A stretch of DNA of 64,000 nt from Hyalella azteca. Lineage: Eukaryota > Arthropoda > Malacostraca > Amphipoda > Hyalellidae. Under the pieces are notes generated by a model. That model worked only from the letters and a program-made list of their open reading frames with translations, did no database searches and was not told the origin of the DNA. Location: NCBI RefSeq assembly GCF_000764305.2, contig NW_025933076.1:158484-222483 (forward strand). Direction: 5' to 3'. Both the position numbers and the translations under genes were made by a program. Below are positions 48,601 to 61,486 of the stretch, in pieces (position 1 is the first letter of the stretch; each line of letters opens with the position of its first letter).

Positions 48601-51600
48601 TCGGCGTGCTCATTAAAAATAATATTACTTCTATGAAGTAAATATTTTTTTGCACAGGCTCTCTACGAGGGAATTACTGTCATTATTAATAATTATGATA
48701 AAGAATTTGATTGAGATTGAATGACAAATCAATCCAGCAATTATGCAACTCTTATATGCATGTATTCAGCAACAATTAAATGATGAATAACCTAATAAAT
48801 TGATTTAGATTTGTGATTTTAGTTAAATAACAGGGATAGAATTTGGAACGCTATAGCTAATAGTGGGACAAATTATGCCACGTCACGAATTATGCCATGG
48901 AAATGACTGCAGTCACGGGGGTTATCAATAACACGCTACGTTCGGCAGATAGTTGATGAAAAACTATGGATGCCTCTTACAGTATGTATGTTGGTATACC
49001 CCTAGCACGCCAGTGCAGATCTATTGTATTTGCCGTGATTGGTATTGGTGTCGGAGGAATGCAGGATTTAGTCACAGACAATTGCAATGCTGGTACAATG
49101 CGCATTTTTGCAGCGGGTTTGTTTGAGCTTCTGCTGGTGCCATTTTGGGTATAGAATAAATGATGAAATACCAGATGAAATCGAGGGATGTTTTGACTAC
49201 GAGTTGCATTTATTTCCTCTGGCTATCAGGTCTTAACTCTGTCACGATCAGAGGTCATGAGCTATTTGAAACTAAGCCATTTTATTACAATAGGTTCAAT
49301 TTCTTTTCAATATATTCATTGTACGTCCCGATTTCATCTGCTTATTTTACATTCAGCAAGGTGCAAACCATTGTTCATGTGACTGATCAAGTACTAAACA
49401 TAGAAAGAATGAACGAAAATATAGACTAGCACCGCATTGAGTGGGCGACCAATATTCTGCTTCCTCCTATGAGATAAACTTCGATAGATCCTATATACCC
49501 TGAAACCTTGTCAGGAATTCAGCACAGCCTTAGTAAAGCAAATTTTTAAGAACTGCCTCAATTATCCCTGTCATGAGAACGGCCCCAGTAGTCGCAGTTG
49601 ATCGCTACCGCTTAAAAAAAACTCGTTCCGAACAGCCTCAGTGCGTTTAGTCGTTCATTACGACCTTAATAAACTCTGTCATTTGTTTTGCGTCGATAAA
49701 TCCAGTCATTTAGAACAGTCTCGGGTTAACATAGCGGCAAGGAGTGCAAGCGGAATTCCATGCAGGGAACGATCGAGGAGCGACCGGCCCATGTTACTGC
49801 CGGTGCTTGCTGCCGTGTGTGCTGATGGCCGCTCGTAAAGCTGCTCGTAGCCCCTGACGAGTCACTTTGGAGGCTCTTAATTATATTTGTAGAGATGCGT
49901 GGGACTCTTGCCATGGAATTCCACAAAATAAATAGATCATTTTGAGAGAAAACCGTAGAATATATCGAAATAAATTTACAATAAAGAAACAAATTGAATA
50001 TTTGGAAAATGTTGATTTGTAATTTCTAGTGTGTAAACTTTGCGTGTAAAAAAGCATCCGTTCTCAAAAGCATCCCGTTGGTATGTAGAACAAAACAGGA
50101 CTGCTCCAGAAAGATTACTGAGCCAAGCAAAAAATTTTCATCACCATCACAGCGATACGAGATCACTTATCCAAGATTGCTTTGTTGGGGACTAATCAAT
50201 AAATAAGCAAACAAAACTTTCGGTGCCCCAGACACTAGACCAATGGCCGTAAATAAAAGATAAATAAAATATTAAATAAAGAACTATAGTAATTATTGAA
50301 CGACAAATAGAAGCAAACAAAAGATAAATCGTGTGTCTTGCTAGCTCTTGACTATTAGTTCGTAATCATGTCCTAGGTACGGAGCCCCGCTTAAAAAGCA
50401 CAAATAAATACAAATTGAGGACTTGAATTAACACAACACTAACGAATGAATATAGCAAATAAATAATAAATTAATATGAATAATATTCAATATCACCAGA
50501 AAAGTCTCCACTATATCAACACTGAAGATTAACGCGATAAACAATGCAATTACTAACCTCTGTGGTGGATCACATAACAATGTTAAGTTACGGGGCGGGT
50601 CTACACGAGGTCACGTAATAATTCACTCAAAATAAAATGACAATACACGTACCGTACCTATCTATGAAACCGTACCTATCTATTATCATTGAAAGGCGTT
50701 CCCTATAACAGCTTGACTAGCAAAGTTATACAATAATCCAGCAAAAATTTCAGCAACGCGACAGCGAAGTAGCATTAATTGTCCCAGGAATCGGGATAAT
50801 AGACGTGAACTGCATTGTGTTCATTGTTACATATATCTGCAGCAAGACGATGCAGGGTTTAGTCTTAAGCACAAATAAATTCTTGGTTGCATAATCTACT
50901 TAAAGCAAATATTTTTACTATGACTGTATTAATCACTTTGTTCTTATATGTATATTTTACTTTGATTTGCTTACTATGAAAGCTGAGTATTGCTATATTT
51001 TACTGTACGTCCAGTTCACGTTCACTCTCCTGTAATGCTACTTCTCTAAATTCGTTAATATGTATGAATCCACTTAATCGTTTATATTTTTATTTGAAAA
51101 GAATCTTGGAGAATTTCCACTAATTTGAATGTTTAAGAATTGCCGGATTCTTAAACATTCCAACCGGCGGATCAGATGTCCAATCCTGAGTACCAGAAAT
51201 CAGGAAAGAGAATTCTAAATCGCCGCTGAGTAGATCACTCATCGTATAGCTCCATTTATTTGGCATTATCATATTGAACTAAAGAATGATGAACTATTTT
51301 AGTAATCCACAATAGAATATAATTATTAAGTAAAAGTTGTCAGTATTATAATAAATTATAGGAGTGAATGTTTCTACTTTTATTTGTAATTATTGTTACT
51401 TTTTATATCCATAATCATACCATTTGGTGCGAGCCTCATAACAATTATGCTGCTTTCAGACCAAAAGTCTAAAATTCTGATAGTGATCTGAATTTCAATC
51501 AGCAAAGCACATCTGCGCTGGGCAAGTCTTTTCCAAAAAATCATCGTGACTGGGAGTTTTGACATTACGCTTCACAAGGCGTGTCTGGACTCAGCTTTGA

Positions 51601-53648
51601 GAAAGTAACTGTTCATTTGAAAGGACCTCGAGCACCTGTGCCTTTTGAATGATGCGTGGCATTAGCGAGCAGAACAATGAGAGCAGCTTAATTAACTGGT
51701 CGCTTCCTCTTGCCTTGATCTCAGACTTGCTTCATTTTGTGCGCGATTTTTGATCCTCATTTTATCTGACGCCAGAATTCCTACTGACTAGCATGATTTT
51801 CGCGCATTGAATTATTTATTATGGTGAAACATTTATATCGGCTTTTATAAATTCTAATAAATAATTAATAAGAGAAAATGGTATTTCATTACATATTCCC
51901 TTAGGATATTCATCCCAAACGTTAAATAGTGATAATACTTTCACATTGAGAGCCGGCATGAGCAAAACTTAATACATTTTAAAATATGAATATTTTATTT
52001 TTAAGGAATTTGTAAATTTTACCGGCTTCGAGTCTGGTATCTCGAATTAATGTATAGTTCGTGTTCAGTTCTACTGATGTTCAATTTGATGTGCTGCAAG
52101 ATATTCAAACAACTTCCCCAACTGTCATATTTTCCGGTGTCGGAAAAGCCAAGTTCTGTAAAAATGGATGCCCGGTCGCCACCTATAAAATTTACCTCTC
52201 ACCATGGAAACTCCGAGGAGAACATCAAAGTCGAAACATGAACGAATTCACCTAAATTCTTAGTTTGAGTGCACCGCAGAGGGTCCAACCTTTGTCTAGG
52301 AGGGTCGATGGAGGCTAAGCTTTGGATGTTTAGATGTTGTTTGTTTGGAAGCACAAAATATAAAAAAAACTTACTTTGGTATTTGGCTCAGAGAAATTTG
52401 GAATACGTGCACTTTATGGAGAACGTTTACTGCAAAACTTGTTATGATTGAAACACAGCGAGTGATTGTAAACAGTGATTTCTTGTCAGCAGCTCATTTG
52501 ATCATCTCAGCAAATCGATTCTTAGTTCGATGAATTTTTCATCTCGGAATGAATCTGTTCAATAATTTTAAGGTTTATTTCTTAGCAATGACCGTGATCC
52601 CTGCAAGCTGAAGCAGCATTTTTACTTTTCGCAACAGAAGCACTGAATTTTTCCCTGTATATCGTACACAGGTGACTCATCGACCTGTAAGATTCATCGC
52701 ACATAGTAATCCTATACCTTTGCAAGGTTCAGAACCTAGTGTTGCTCCTGGGAAATCAGTGTCGGTGACAGTTCTTGTTGTTACGAAAAAATATGTCTGT
52801 CTGGAACTCAAGTCGACAAAAATAAAGGAAATCAATACGAAGAAACACCAAAACAAAAATATAATCTATAAAAATTAAAAAAGAAACACAAATCCAATTT
52901 TTACTTTTCCTCAGGGGTCAAAAGAAACAAGTCCAAGCTCCATAAAAGTTAAAATTTTAGAATATTGATTTAAAGAATTTCGCAGATTAATCAGCTTCTT
53001 TCGCGCTAGTAAACGAGCTGCAGTAATTGAAATAATTGACGGAGTAAGAATTGTAATTAACAACTTTATGAATGTACAAGGTATTGAATTTTAGATTTAT
53101 TATCATTTATTCATTACTTTTATTATACTATTTATAAGGCTTTTCTAACCCATAATTAACCAAGGAAAATAACGTTAAATAGTATAATTTGTCGATCTTA
53201 CGCATTCAAATGGGTCGTTAAATTTCAGTCCCATCAAGTTTAGGAAATAAAACGCCAAAATAAAGAAAGAAATGTAAAACACAGCCACAGTACTTGGAAA
53301 TTAAAAGAGCTTTAATAAATGGAATTTTTACTAAATCAAAATTTATATTGACCAGCATGATTGTCATTCGACGATGCCATTGCAAATGCGACTGATTTTT
53401 TCATAAACGGCGTGGCAGAATTGAATGTAACTTACGTGATGAAGTTGTAATATAAATTTCTCAAGTGGTTTTTCAGGGTAGCGAAAAATTATTTGCTGTA
53501 TTCTGGATACCCAAAACCTAGCGACATACTATAAAAATCTGCTCGCTGGTGCATTTTTAGCTACCTGAAATCGCGGTTTCAAATGTGGATACGATCGATA
53601 ACTTGATCAGCTTGGACTTCAAAGAATCCTGATTGAATTTGAGAAAAA
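45661..53648. other. Non-coding stretch, two weak exon candidates
   Basis: About 8 kb without a supported gene. A three-fold loose repeat around GGTTTATAACACAATATG lies at 46265-46385. Weak exon candidates at 46417-46626 (minus) and 52673-52878 (plus) are treated as findings. Other open frames (45872-46111, 47957-48271, 48966-49154, 49160-49429, 49641-49992, 52050-52533) have no support. Confidence 0.45.
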
Positions 53649-55886
53649 ATGAATTCGGATAAGGAAACGAAGAATGTCTTGTACGCGGTCCGGTGCCTCG
53701 ATCAAACCTGTGCATAGCTGAGTTCAGAAGAGGTTAATAAAGCTGATGAAGGAGCCATAGGAGATTTCTCTTGCTGCCATGGGGATCAGGAAAGAATGCC
53801 TGAAGATGCAAGTGAAGATGGGAAGCCTGATGCAAGGAAGTATGCATTGGAAAAAAATGACCAGGAAACAGACAACGAAGAGTCGCAAAGTTTAATTGGC
53901 AGCAACAGCGAAGAAGAATTAAATAAAGAGAGTTGTATAGCAAATGATTGCGATTTGAAGGAAGCCATGAACTTTGTTAAGAATAACGCAGCTCAGTTAT
54001 TACTTTCCCTTCAAGTCATCAAAAAACAAGAAAAAGAAAACGGATCCGACGCAGATTCTCAATTTGAGGTCTCTTTTGTTGAAAAGGAAATGATTCCGTT
54101 AGCAGATGAGAGAGCAATCAAACCAGCGCACATAATAGATATGGAAACGAAACAAAGTGAGTTCGAAGAAGGTTTCCGCAATTGTGTGTATCGTACGAGT
54201 TTTGAGGGTCTTGTGAGCGCTTTGCAGCGAGGCCATGGAACTTTCAAGACAAGGTTTGCACCAGAACCTAGCGGTGCCCTACATCTCGGTCACGTCAGGG
54301 CCTTAGCAATGAACCTTATGACTGCTCAATTTTATGCCGGTCAGTGTAACCTCAGATTTGATGACTCAAACCCCGAAACAGCGTCTGAATTGAGCTGCTT
54401 GAGCATCGCATAGGAGTTGTATTGGCTCAATTTTCATCCTCGAACAGTGAGTAGGACGTCAAATTATTTCCACACCTTGCATGATTTTGCAATTCAACTC
54501 ATCAAAAAAGGCTTAGCCTACGTATGTCATTAGGCTCCAAAGAAAACTGAGGAGCGATGTGAGTTTTCTGCCGAGGCTTCAACTTTTCGGGAAAGATCGG
54601 TTTACACAAATTTGTACGAGTTTGAGAAAATGCTTGAAGGTACATACAAGAAAGGAGAAGCTACTCTGCGTCTCAAGTACCGTACGACATCTGGCTTCGA
54701 CGATCCCGTTGCTTATCGAGTCAATGGACATCTGCATTACCAGACTAAGAGTTTGTGGTGCATCTACCCGACTTATGATTTTTGCCACCCAATTTGTGAC
54801 TCGCTAGAAGGCATTGGCCTATCTCTTTGCTCCCAAGAGTTCCAGACGCACCGGCCTCTGTATGAATGGCTGCTGCGTTAACTTGATCTACCGGTGCCAG
54901 ACCAGAGGGAGTTTCCGCGACTAACTTTACCCTACAATTTAACATCCAAGAGAAGCCTAAAGAAAATTGAGGCGGCCATAACTGGAGAAGATGATCCTAG
55001 GTTGTTGACCATCGCAGGGCTAAGACGCCGAGGCTTTACTGCAGACGCCATCAACACGTTCGCTCGGTTACCTTCGGACGAACTTCAAGCTGGCCGCCTC
55101 CATGACATCGCTCGGCAAGCGTTCGACGAAACTTCGAAAAGGAGGCTTATAGTTATTGATCCGCTCAAGTGTTATGTGAATAATTTTCACGCTTTCGTCA
55201 ACGAGAGAATATCTGCTGGACTAGCCACATCCGCGGACTCGGATGAAGTTTCCATCCGTGCCCTTGATCATCCGCACAAACCTGGCGGTTCTTCACGATC
55301 GTTGATTTTATCACGGGAATTTTTCATCAATCGTTTTGACTTTGTGGACACTGAAGAGCCTTGTCAACATTATTTTTCTAAATTTTCGCCTGTTCTCCTC
55401 CGTCATGCATCGGCCCAAATGAAGTTAGAGAAAATCGTGAGAAATCAGCATGGCAACATAGACTTGCTTGAAGTTAATCTTGAATTCACTCAGAAGAGAT
55501 TCAAAAAGATGAAGGTTTTGACCTGGTTATCGGAAATGCATCCGGTGACAATAAATATTTTTGATGACTTCTTGGAGACGCCTGAGGCTATCGCTTCAAA
55601 ACCCCTCGTTGAACAAATCAACTCCAAGTCATGGAGAAAATGCCCCGCTTACGTAGAAGATATCGTGGCCAAAGAAATGAAAGTGGGCATGAACTTCATT
55701 TTTGGTCAAACATTTCAGGCAGAACGGTTCGGATACTTGACCCTAGATTTCTCTTCTACGCCTTGCGATCTTCAGTTCAACATGACTTGCATGCTCAAGC
55801 TCCACCCTGAACTGCAGCAACACTTGATGTCAGTTTGTTCACTTTACGATGTACAAAAGAAAACTTGTTATAGAGATGACGAGTGA
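53649..55886 (+). pseudogene. Glutaminyl-tRNA synthetase-like, four TAR stops
   Basis: One frame of 746 codons runs without intron or frameshift from ATG at 53649 to TGA at 55884. It is interrupted by TAG 53715, TAG 54411, TAG 54531 and TAA 54879. GlnRS (class I synthetase charging tRNA-Gln in the cytosol) is recognised along nearly its whole length. It has the HIGH-type motif EPSGALHLGH with RFDDSNPE after it, then KGEATLRLKY and DPVAYRV, then WCIYPTYDFCHPICDSLEG, then the SKR of the KMSKS loop (TSKRSLKK), then DDPRLLTIAGLRRRGF. The anticodon-binding barrels follow, ending FQAERFGYLTLDF. Length is close to animal GlnRS, but the first 180 residues are acidic and unlike the usual N-terminal domain. 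TAG 54531 replaces the Gln expected after YVCH. Lack of introns suggests a retrocopy. The intact frame and conserved catalytic motifs imply selection until recently, or suppression of the stops. Confidence 0.88.
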
Positions 55887-57200
55887 AGTAGAATGGCTTA
55901 AAAATGCAACAAATGCTTGTGATGGAATATTCAAACATAAGATTATTGATGCTACGAAAAATCTAAGGAAAGTTTTTTTTTAGTGTTAGGATTTGAATTT
56001 AAGGAATAAATGTTGTTGAGCACGGGCTGAAAAAGGATGAAGCATTTGATTTTAAGCATTTAGTTTCTTATAGTTTTTAAAATATTTATTGTATGATTTT
56101 AGCACTGCATTAGAGAAGTAAGGTAGAGCTGTGTTGTGTCAGGATGTTCTTTAAATATATTCTACGATGATAAAGATATAAGTGAAGTTTTTTCTAACCT
56201 CTCAGAATAACCAATTTAAATTATTCAAATGTATAAGAAACAAGGTATAAAAATGTGTGGAATATTTAAAAAAAAAAATTCATTATGCAACAAAGTAGTT
56301 TAACGTTTGGAGTAAAACCCCTAGAGTTTTCCTGAGTCCTATAGTTTTGATTACGTCTTAAAGTAGCAATCCTAAATGAACTTGAAAGCTAATCTATTTA
56401 ATTTAAGCAACTTGGACCTCACAAGACTGCGGTATCAATCATAAGAACATTACGAACTTCACAGCAAAGCAAATGCCACCTAATTCATTTTATCTTCAAT
56501 GAAATTTTTTCGGAGCAATTCCAAAATCCTTAAATCAGAGCACTAAGAGGCTTTTAAATATATTAATATATGATGGTTGTGAAGGAAATAACGAGCTAAT
56601 TTTATAGTAAAATTTCTTAATTTTAACGTAAGAATAGGCCCGAAAATCACGTCAAAATACCTTTGGCCCAATTCCCATACCATAAAAAGTTTTTGGCATC
56701 TGTTTGTTGTCCGCATTTCTAATGAAGATTTTAAGAAAATTGACCAGGTCAGCGGCAGTGATGACAACGCATTGACAGAAGTCAGAGACAAATTTTTTCT
56801 TTTATAGTTGAAGCCGGTCGATGATTTTTAGAAGACGAATGGTGAAGTAGCGATGAAGTACCGAGATGAATGATTGTTGCGCCTTCCTGGATGTCCCTCT
56901 TCCTATTTCCGTCTCCCATCCGTAGCATTCTATTCGCTTCGGTTTCTCCATGATCCCCTCTACACCAGCCGGCCGGTATCCGAGACCTCTCCCCCTGGGC
57001 ACTGTCGGACTGAATCTTCCATTTAGACCAATCCTTTAGATTAGACCTTACTCTGTAATTAAGTACGATAGCTAGAAATGCGCAATTTATTGTCTGGGGC
57101 GGTGTTTTGGGTCAACGGAGTTTAAAGCCTCTTCACAGCCTGATTTAAAAATAAAGATGAAGGGCCAAGTTAATTTTCGATACACTAATGAATTTATATA
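55887..57200. other. Downstream flank of the GlnRS-like frame
   Basis: AATAAA occurs at 56005-56010, 119 bp after the TGA. An 11-A run at 56268-56278 could be the remnant of a retrocopy poly(A) tail, although no signal sits 10-30 bp before it. No other gene was seen. The minus-strand frames 56543-56791 and 56802-57002 lack support. Confidence 0.45.
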
Positions 57201-57226
57201 CAGGATCCGCCATATTTATGGGAACG
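57201..57226 (+). repeat. Left terminal inverted repeat of mariner element
   Basis: It starts CAGGATCCGCCATATTTATG, differing from the right end at four of 26 positions. It is preceded by the TA target dinucleotide. Confidence 0.93.
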
Positions 57227-57324
57227 CATGTTTTTTATTATTTTTAAATGAAACAAACAGGTGCATTGTTTTTTTATTGGATGAGCTAGTAGCCAAGAAT
57301 TACCTAAATAATTCTCAGACATAT

Positions 57325-58335
57325 TTATTCAATATGACCACCCTTATTTTTAATGACGACCTCCAATCTACGCAGGAAAGCTTCACAGGAGACACGCAGC
57401 ATTTCTTGAGGTATCAAGTCCCATTCACGTGTCAATTTAGACTTCAAACTATCCAAAGAATCATGAGGTGTTCTGCAGACCCTACTCTCTAAAATAGCCC
57501 ACACAGAAAAGTCGAGAGGATTCAAATCAGGGCTTTTTTGAGGCCCATTCATTTTTGCTAATGAACGCTGCGATGTGACCCTGAATCCAGTTTTGGGTCA
57601 TGTTTGAGCCATGTGATGGGGCAGAGTCTTGTTGAAAACTCCATGGGGAGCCGTTGAAGTGTTTAAGGGCCCAAGGTAACAACACAGCTTCCAAAAATGT
57701 CCGAAATGTATCGCTGACTGTTCAATTTCACTCCTGAGGCGACAAAAACGAGTGGGGACCTCCCAGTGGCGGTTACCGCGGCCCAAACCATCACGGACAT
57801 GGGATTTTGACGTCGTGTTGCTGTTCTGGTTGCCACAGATCCATCCCGAATCTAAAATCTGTCATTTTGACGGTTAACGCTTTGTTCAATGTCAAATTTT
57901 TTCTCGTCACTGAACACCAAGTTGGGCAGCGTGCCATCCTCAATGAGATCCAGAATGTGCTGGCATCTTTCGAGCCTCATTCGTTCATGACGGTCTGTTA
58001 GTTCAAGCCTTGTTTGCATCTTGTAAGAGGAGGTTTTGAAGTCATCTTTGAGGACTCTACGCATTGATGTCTGACTGACTCCTGCTTCTGCAGCCAATTT
58101 TGCAGCTAAGCGACGAGGGTTTCTCCTCAACTTCTCCCTCGTGTTTTTGACCAATTATTTTGTTCGGACACTTCGTTTCCTTCCTTGACCAGACCGATTG
58201 CATGTTTCACCAGTTTCCTTGAATTTTTACCACCTTCTACACAGTCTCACGACGAATTTGGAGCTTTTTTGCAATAACTGAATTACTCTCGCCCTTTTCA
58301 TGAAGGGTTACAATTGCATTTCCATCTACTGCCAT
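57325..58335 (-). pseudogene. Broken mariner-type transposase
   Basis: The frame starts at ATG 58335-58333 (MAVDGNAIVTLHEKGESNSV) with a helix-turn-helix region. It continues through REKLRRNPRRLAAKLAAEAG, a second DNA-binding helix set. The first catalytic Asp is in LVFSDEKKFDIEQ. A conserved MVWAAVTATGRSPL region follows, and the second catalytic Asp is in FQQDSAPSHGS. The third catalytic region is SPDLNPLDFSVWAILE, which has Asp and not Glu, so the triad is DDD-like, and the end is KGGHIE. The coding frame is broken by TAG at 58239-58237, TAA at 58157-58155, and frameshifts near 58220, in the A-run 57693-57697 and in the T-run 57534-57539. The KGGHIE ending and the DDD triad point to mariner-like relatives common in arthropods and nematodes. 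Confidence 0.9.
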
Positions 58336-58462
58336 AAGTAATAGTAAATTTAGGCACCTTAGACTGCTGCAATATAAAATAGATGAATCAATAGATTATA
58401 TTAAGCTTCATTTTAAAAGAAAAGTCTCCTAGAAACAAATTTATTTATAGATAGCAAACATC

Positions 58463-58488
58463 CGTTGCCATAAGTATTGCGGACCCTG
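58463..58488 (-). repeat. Right terminal inverted repeat of mariner element
   Basis: Read on the minus strand it starts CAGGGTCCGCAATACTTATG, then GCAACG. It is followed on the plus strand by TA. Confidence 0.93.
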
Positions 58489-61486
58489 TATAGATATATT
58501 AATTAATTAACGATTGTTGACGAATAGATTGCTAATTGATATATATCTGAAATGATTCAATAATTTGAAACTGATGAACTGATTATAATTAAACTAAATA
58601 TCTAATATGCTTTCGCCTTGAAGGTAATGTTTGGCTACGTCGAATCAAGCTCGACGTCATTCACTTTCATTGATGTGGGCTCTTTCATTGAACTATTGGT
58701 TGGCGAGGTTTGAGCATATGTAACGGCAAGATTTTATACATTCTGCTTGAATTTCAAGATCTCGGCACGTCCGGCTGAACTAAATAAAATTATTTCAATG
58801 CGTTAACAATTTTCCATTTCCCGCCATAATTTTCGTTAGAGGTGGAAATTAGTATCTTTAAATCGCCCTGACACACTGTCACTGTTCAGCGGTACTGTTC
58901 AGAGACCTCACTCTGCTGCAAGCCTTCACGTTGAATAGTGCAAAGTTCCTGTGTGTCTGAGAGCAAATTTAACTCGGTTCTACCTCTGATTGTTCGGATT
59001 TAAGAATTTGTTGCATATTTTTAATTGTTGCATATTTTTGAACGGAAGCCTTGTCATAATCACGAGTACAATCCTTTCTTATCCTATTGTAATTGTAAAT
59101 AGATAGGTATTTAATGCTTCGTATGCCGTTTTCTCGTTACTTTGGTTGTGTAATCTTTCGTGTCTATTTTCATTTTCACTACTTATTGTCCTTGTTTTGT
59201 ACCTGCATGATGGAGCTGGTATCCGAAATGTTTTCACTGGAGATTTGTTAAATTCACCCTGCGTTTTCTTTGCTTTTAAATTCTTGGTAAACTTTTTTTG
59301 CGACGTGAGCAAACTAATGACATGAGTACTCATAAGAACATCAACCCCACTAAACTTATTTTATTTCACTTGTCGTAGCAGCAGAAGTAACCCGGAAATT
59401 ATATGATCTATTGTCATATTTGGCGACAGCCGCCCGCTGTCAGTCCCCAGACTCCGGCATGGCCTGCAAGATATTAACGGCTCGTCAAAAATAATCTGAG
59501 GGTTTTTCTGGGATTTGGAGTTGGCAGTGACGCTCAAATAAAATCCTTTGTTGCTCGCCTTTGTGACTGTTAAGAATTATGGGCTGATTTGGAAAAGATG
59601 TTATAAAATTACGCCATCGATTTTATAACGAACAGATGAAAATGCAAGGAAATAAATGTTCTCTCTCTTGTATAGAAAATGAAGTTAATATTTGACTGGT
59701 CTCATCAACGAATGTAATAATATTTTTGGAATAAATCCTCGTCAAATTTATCGAAAAGATGTCCCCCAATAAAGGCATGTCATACGAATAAACTGCCGCA
59801 TTATGTTGTGGATTTAACTGCCATTCAATAAGAGGACCAAGATGTCTCGAAATAACTTAAAATACATTTCTTCCCAAATGACAATGAATAGTTCCGTGCA
59901 AAAGTTAAACTTATGCAATATGAGGTGATTTGAACTTTTATTCTAAACAGCAAAGTGGCCACAGAAAACAATGATTGCAATAGAATTTCCATGCAAGATT
60001 AATACGTAATTGTTCATTATAAGAGTATTTACAGACATCTTCCGTAAAGCTGCATGGAAGCTGGCTTTGACGTCAGAGAATCTCTCGCAAATGGGTCAAT
60101 GCAATTGGAAAGAACGGGCCCAAAATAACCTGCTTCACATGAGTTAGTTTTGCATTTTAAAAGATGGTCGATTAACGATGTAGGTTCTGAATCAATGAAT
60201 GTTCTTTTTCTGAAATCGTATCTCTTGCGGGGGTAAAAATTTTAAATGACTTAAAATTTTTATCAAATAATGAAATGAGTGCATGCTGGTATCACACTAG
60301 ATACGATAGAAAAATTGTGATCGTTATTATATATTCTATTTTATTTATTTTGTTAAGAAACTCATTTTGCAACTGATATGAGTAATAATTATGACATTAA
60401 TTGAAAAAACTTACAAAAATGATTATTATTACTCGAATGACATTAATTTGCTTATGCCATCAAATTTTTTAACACTTATAATATTGAAAAAATTAGATGT
60501 TAAATGCTCATGGCTCTTCATTGATCATTTCGCTATGCAGTTACTATATGTTCTGAACAAACAAATACAAAAGGATGGAAATGAAATGGATCGAAAATTG
60601 TTTGTTGTAACTGTTTCATGGCACTAAGGTAGAATAAACTATAACTAGAGTTTAATAGTATCTCAGTATCTTATTATGATTATTCAGTAATTATATATTA
60701 CATTTTTTGGATGTTTTGAATTGATTATACTCCTACGAATGGTTGTTTGGAGCTTCTCTTACTCAACTATTACGAACAAATAGTCAATTTTAAACCAGTA
60801 GACAATTTCCTCCTCAAATTATCAAAGAACTGCTTGGTGTGTTATCCTGTCTCTAAATTAATTTGGTACGTCGAGGACTGAAATATATGATGCACGCTAC
60901 ACGTAGAGGCAGGCCGTTGACATTGCCTTATATTCAGCCGCGTACCGTGTTGTGTCTGGCTGCATTCATGTTTATTGTAACGTGTTCAGCAGCAAGTATT
61001 TCGTGTGTATGGTGTGAATTCATTGGACAGCATATCTTAAATATTTATTTATTATGCGCTCAAGTTTGCCGAACTTCATAATTTACGAACAGTGGATATT
61101 AAGATTCTAAACCTAGTGTATAAAATCTCCGCACTCGAGATGCCAGCCGTAGGTTAACATATCAGCCTTAACGATCGCGCCAGCCTAAGACCCAAGACAA
61201 TAAACGGGCAGGCATGTCAGAGCGATTGAAACATTCGTATATGACAACGATGAAACGTCCATTCCACCACCGTGTCTGACCGAATTGTCCGTAAACTGCG
61301 GTTATCCGACTTGGGTTCGTCCCTGATGGCCTAATGTTATCTGTTTGCGAAGGTGCCTGCGCTGAACGGCTCTTGTCGCGGCAAGAATTTCGAACTGGCA
61401 AGGGACATAATTTTGCGCTCGGACAACTTCAAGAATTTATGACAAGGAAAAACGTGCTCATTTAGTGACTCAAAAAATACATGGTT
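58489..61486. other. Non-coding stretch
   Basis: No supported gene. Open frames at 59079-59333, 60391-60627, 60863-61081 and 61168-61401 show no recognisable family or splice context. The last is GC-richer than its surroundings and lies close to a foldback element, so it may be an unrecognised transposon piece. Confidence 0.45.

Larger units (their letters stand above)
57201..58488 (-). mobile_element. Tc1/mariner-superfamily element, degenerate
   Basis: The 1288-bp element is bounded by inverted repeats of about 26 bp with consensus CAGGRTCCGCMATAYTTATG (57201-57226 and complement at 58463-58488). TA lies on both sides (57199-57200 and 58489-58490), the standard mariner target duplication. 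Length and structure are those of a complete mariner-like element carrying one transposase on the minus strand. The transposase is broken, so the copy cannot move by itself. Its intact ends might still be recognised by an active relative. Confidence 0.95.

Noticed and set aside
53649..55886. Full ciliate-type genetic code for the GlnRS-like frame
   Set aside because: About thirty Gln positions use CAA/CAG against four TAR codons, and the surrounding DNA is animal-like. It is kept only as a minor alternative in the finding.
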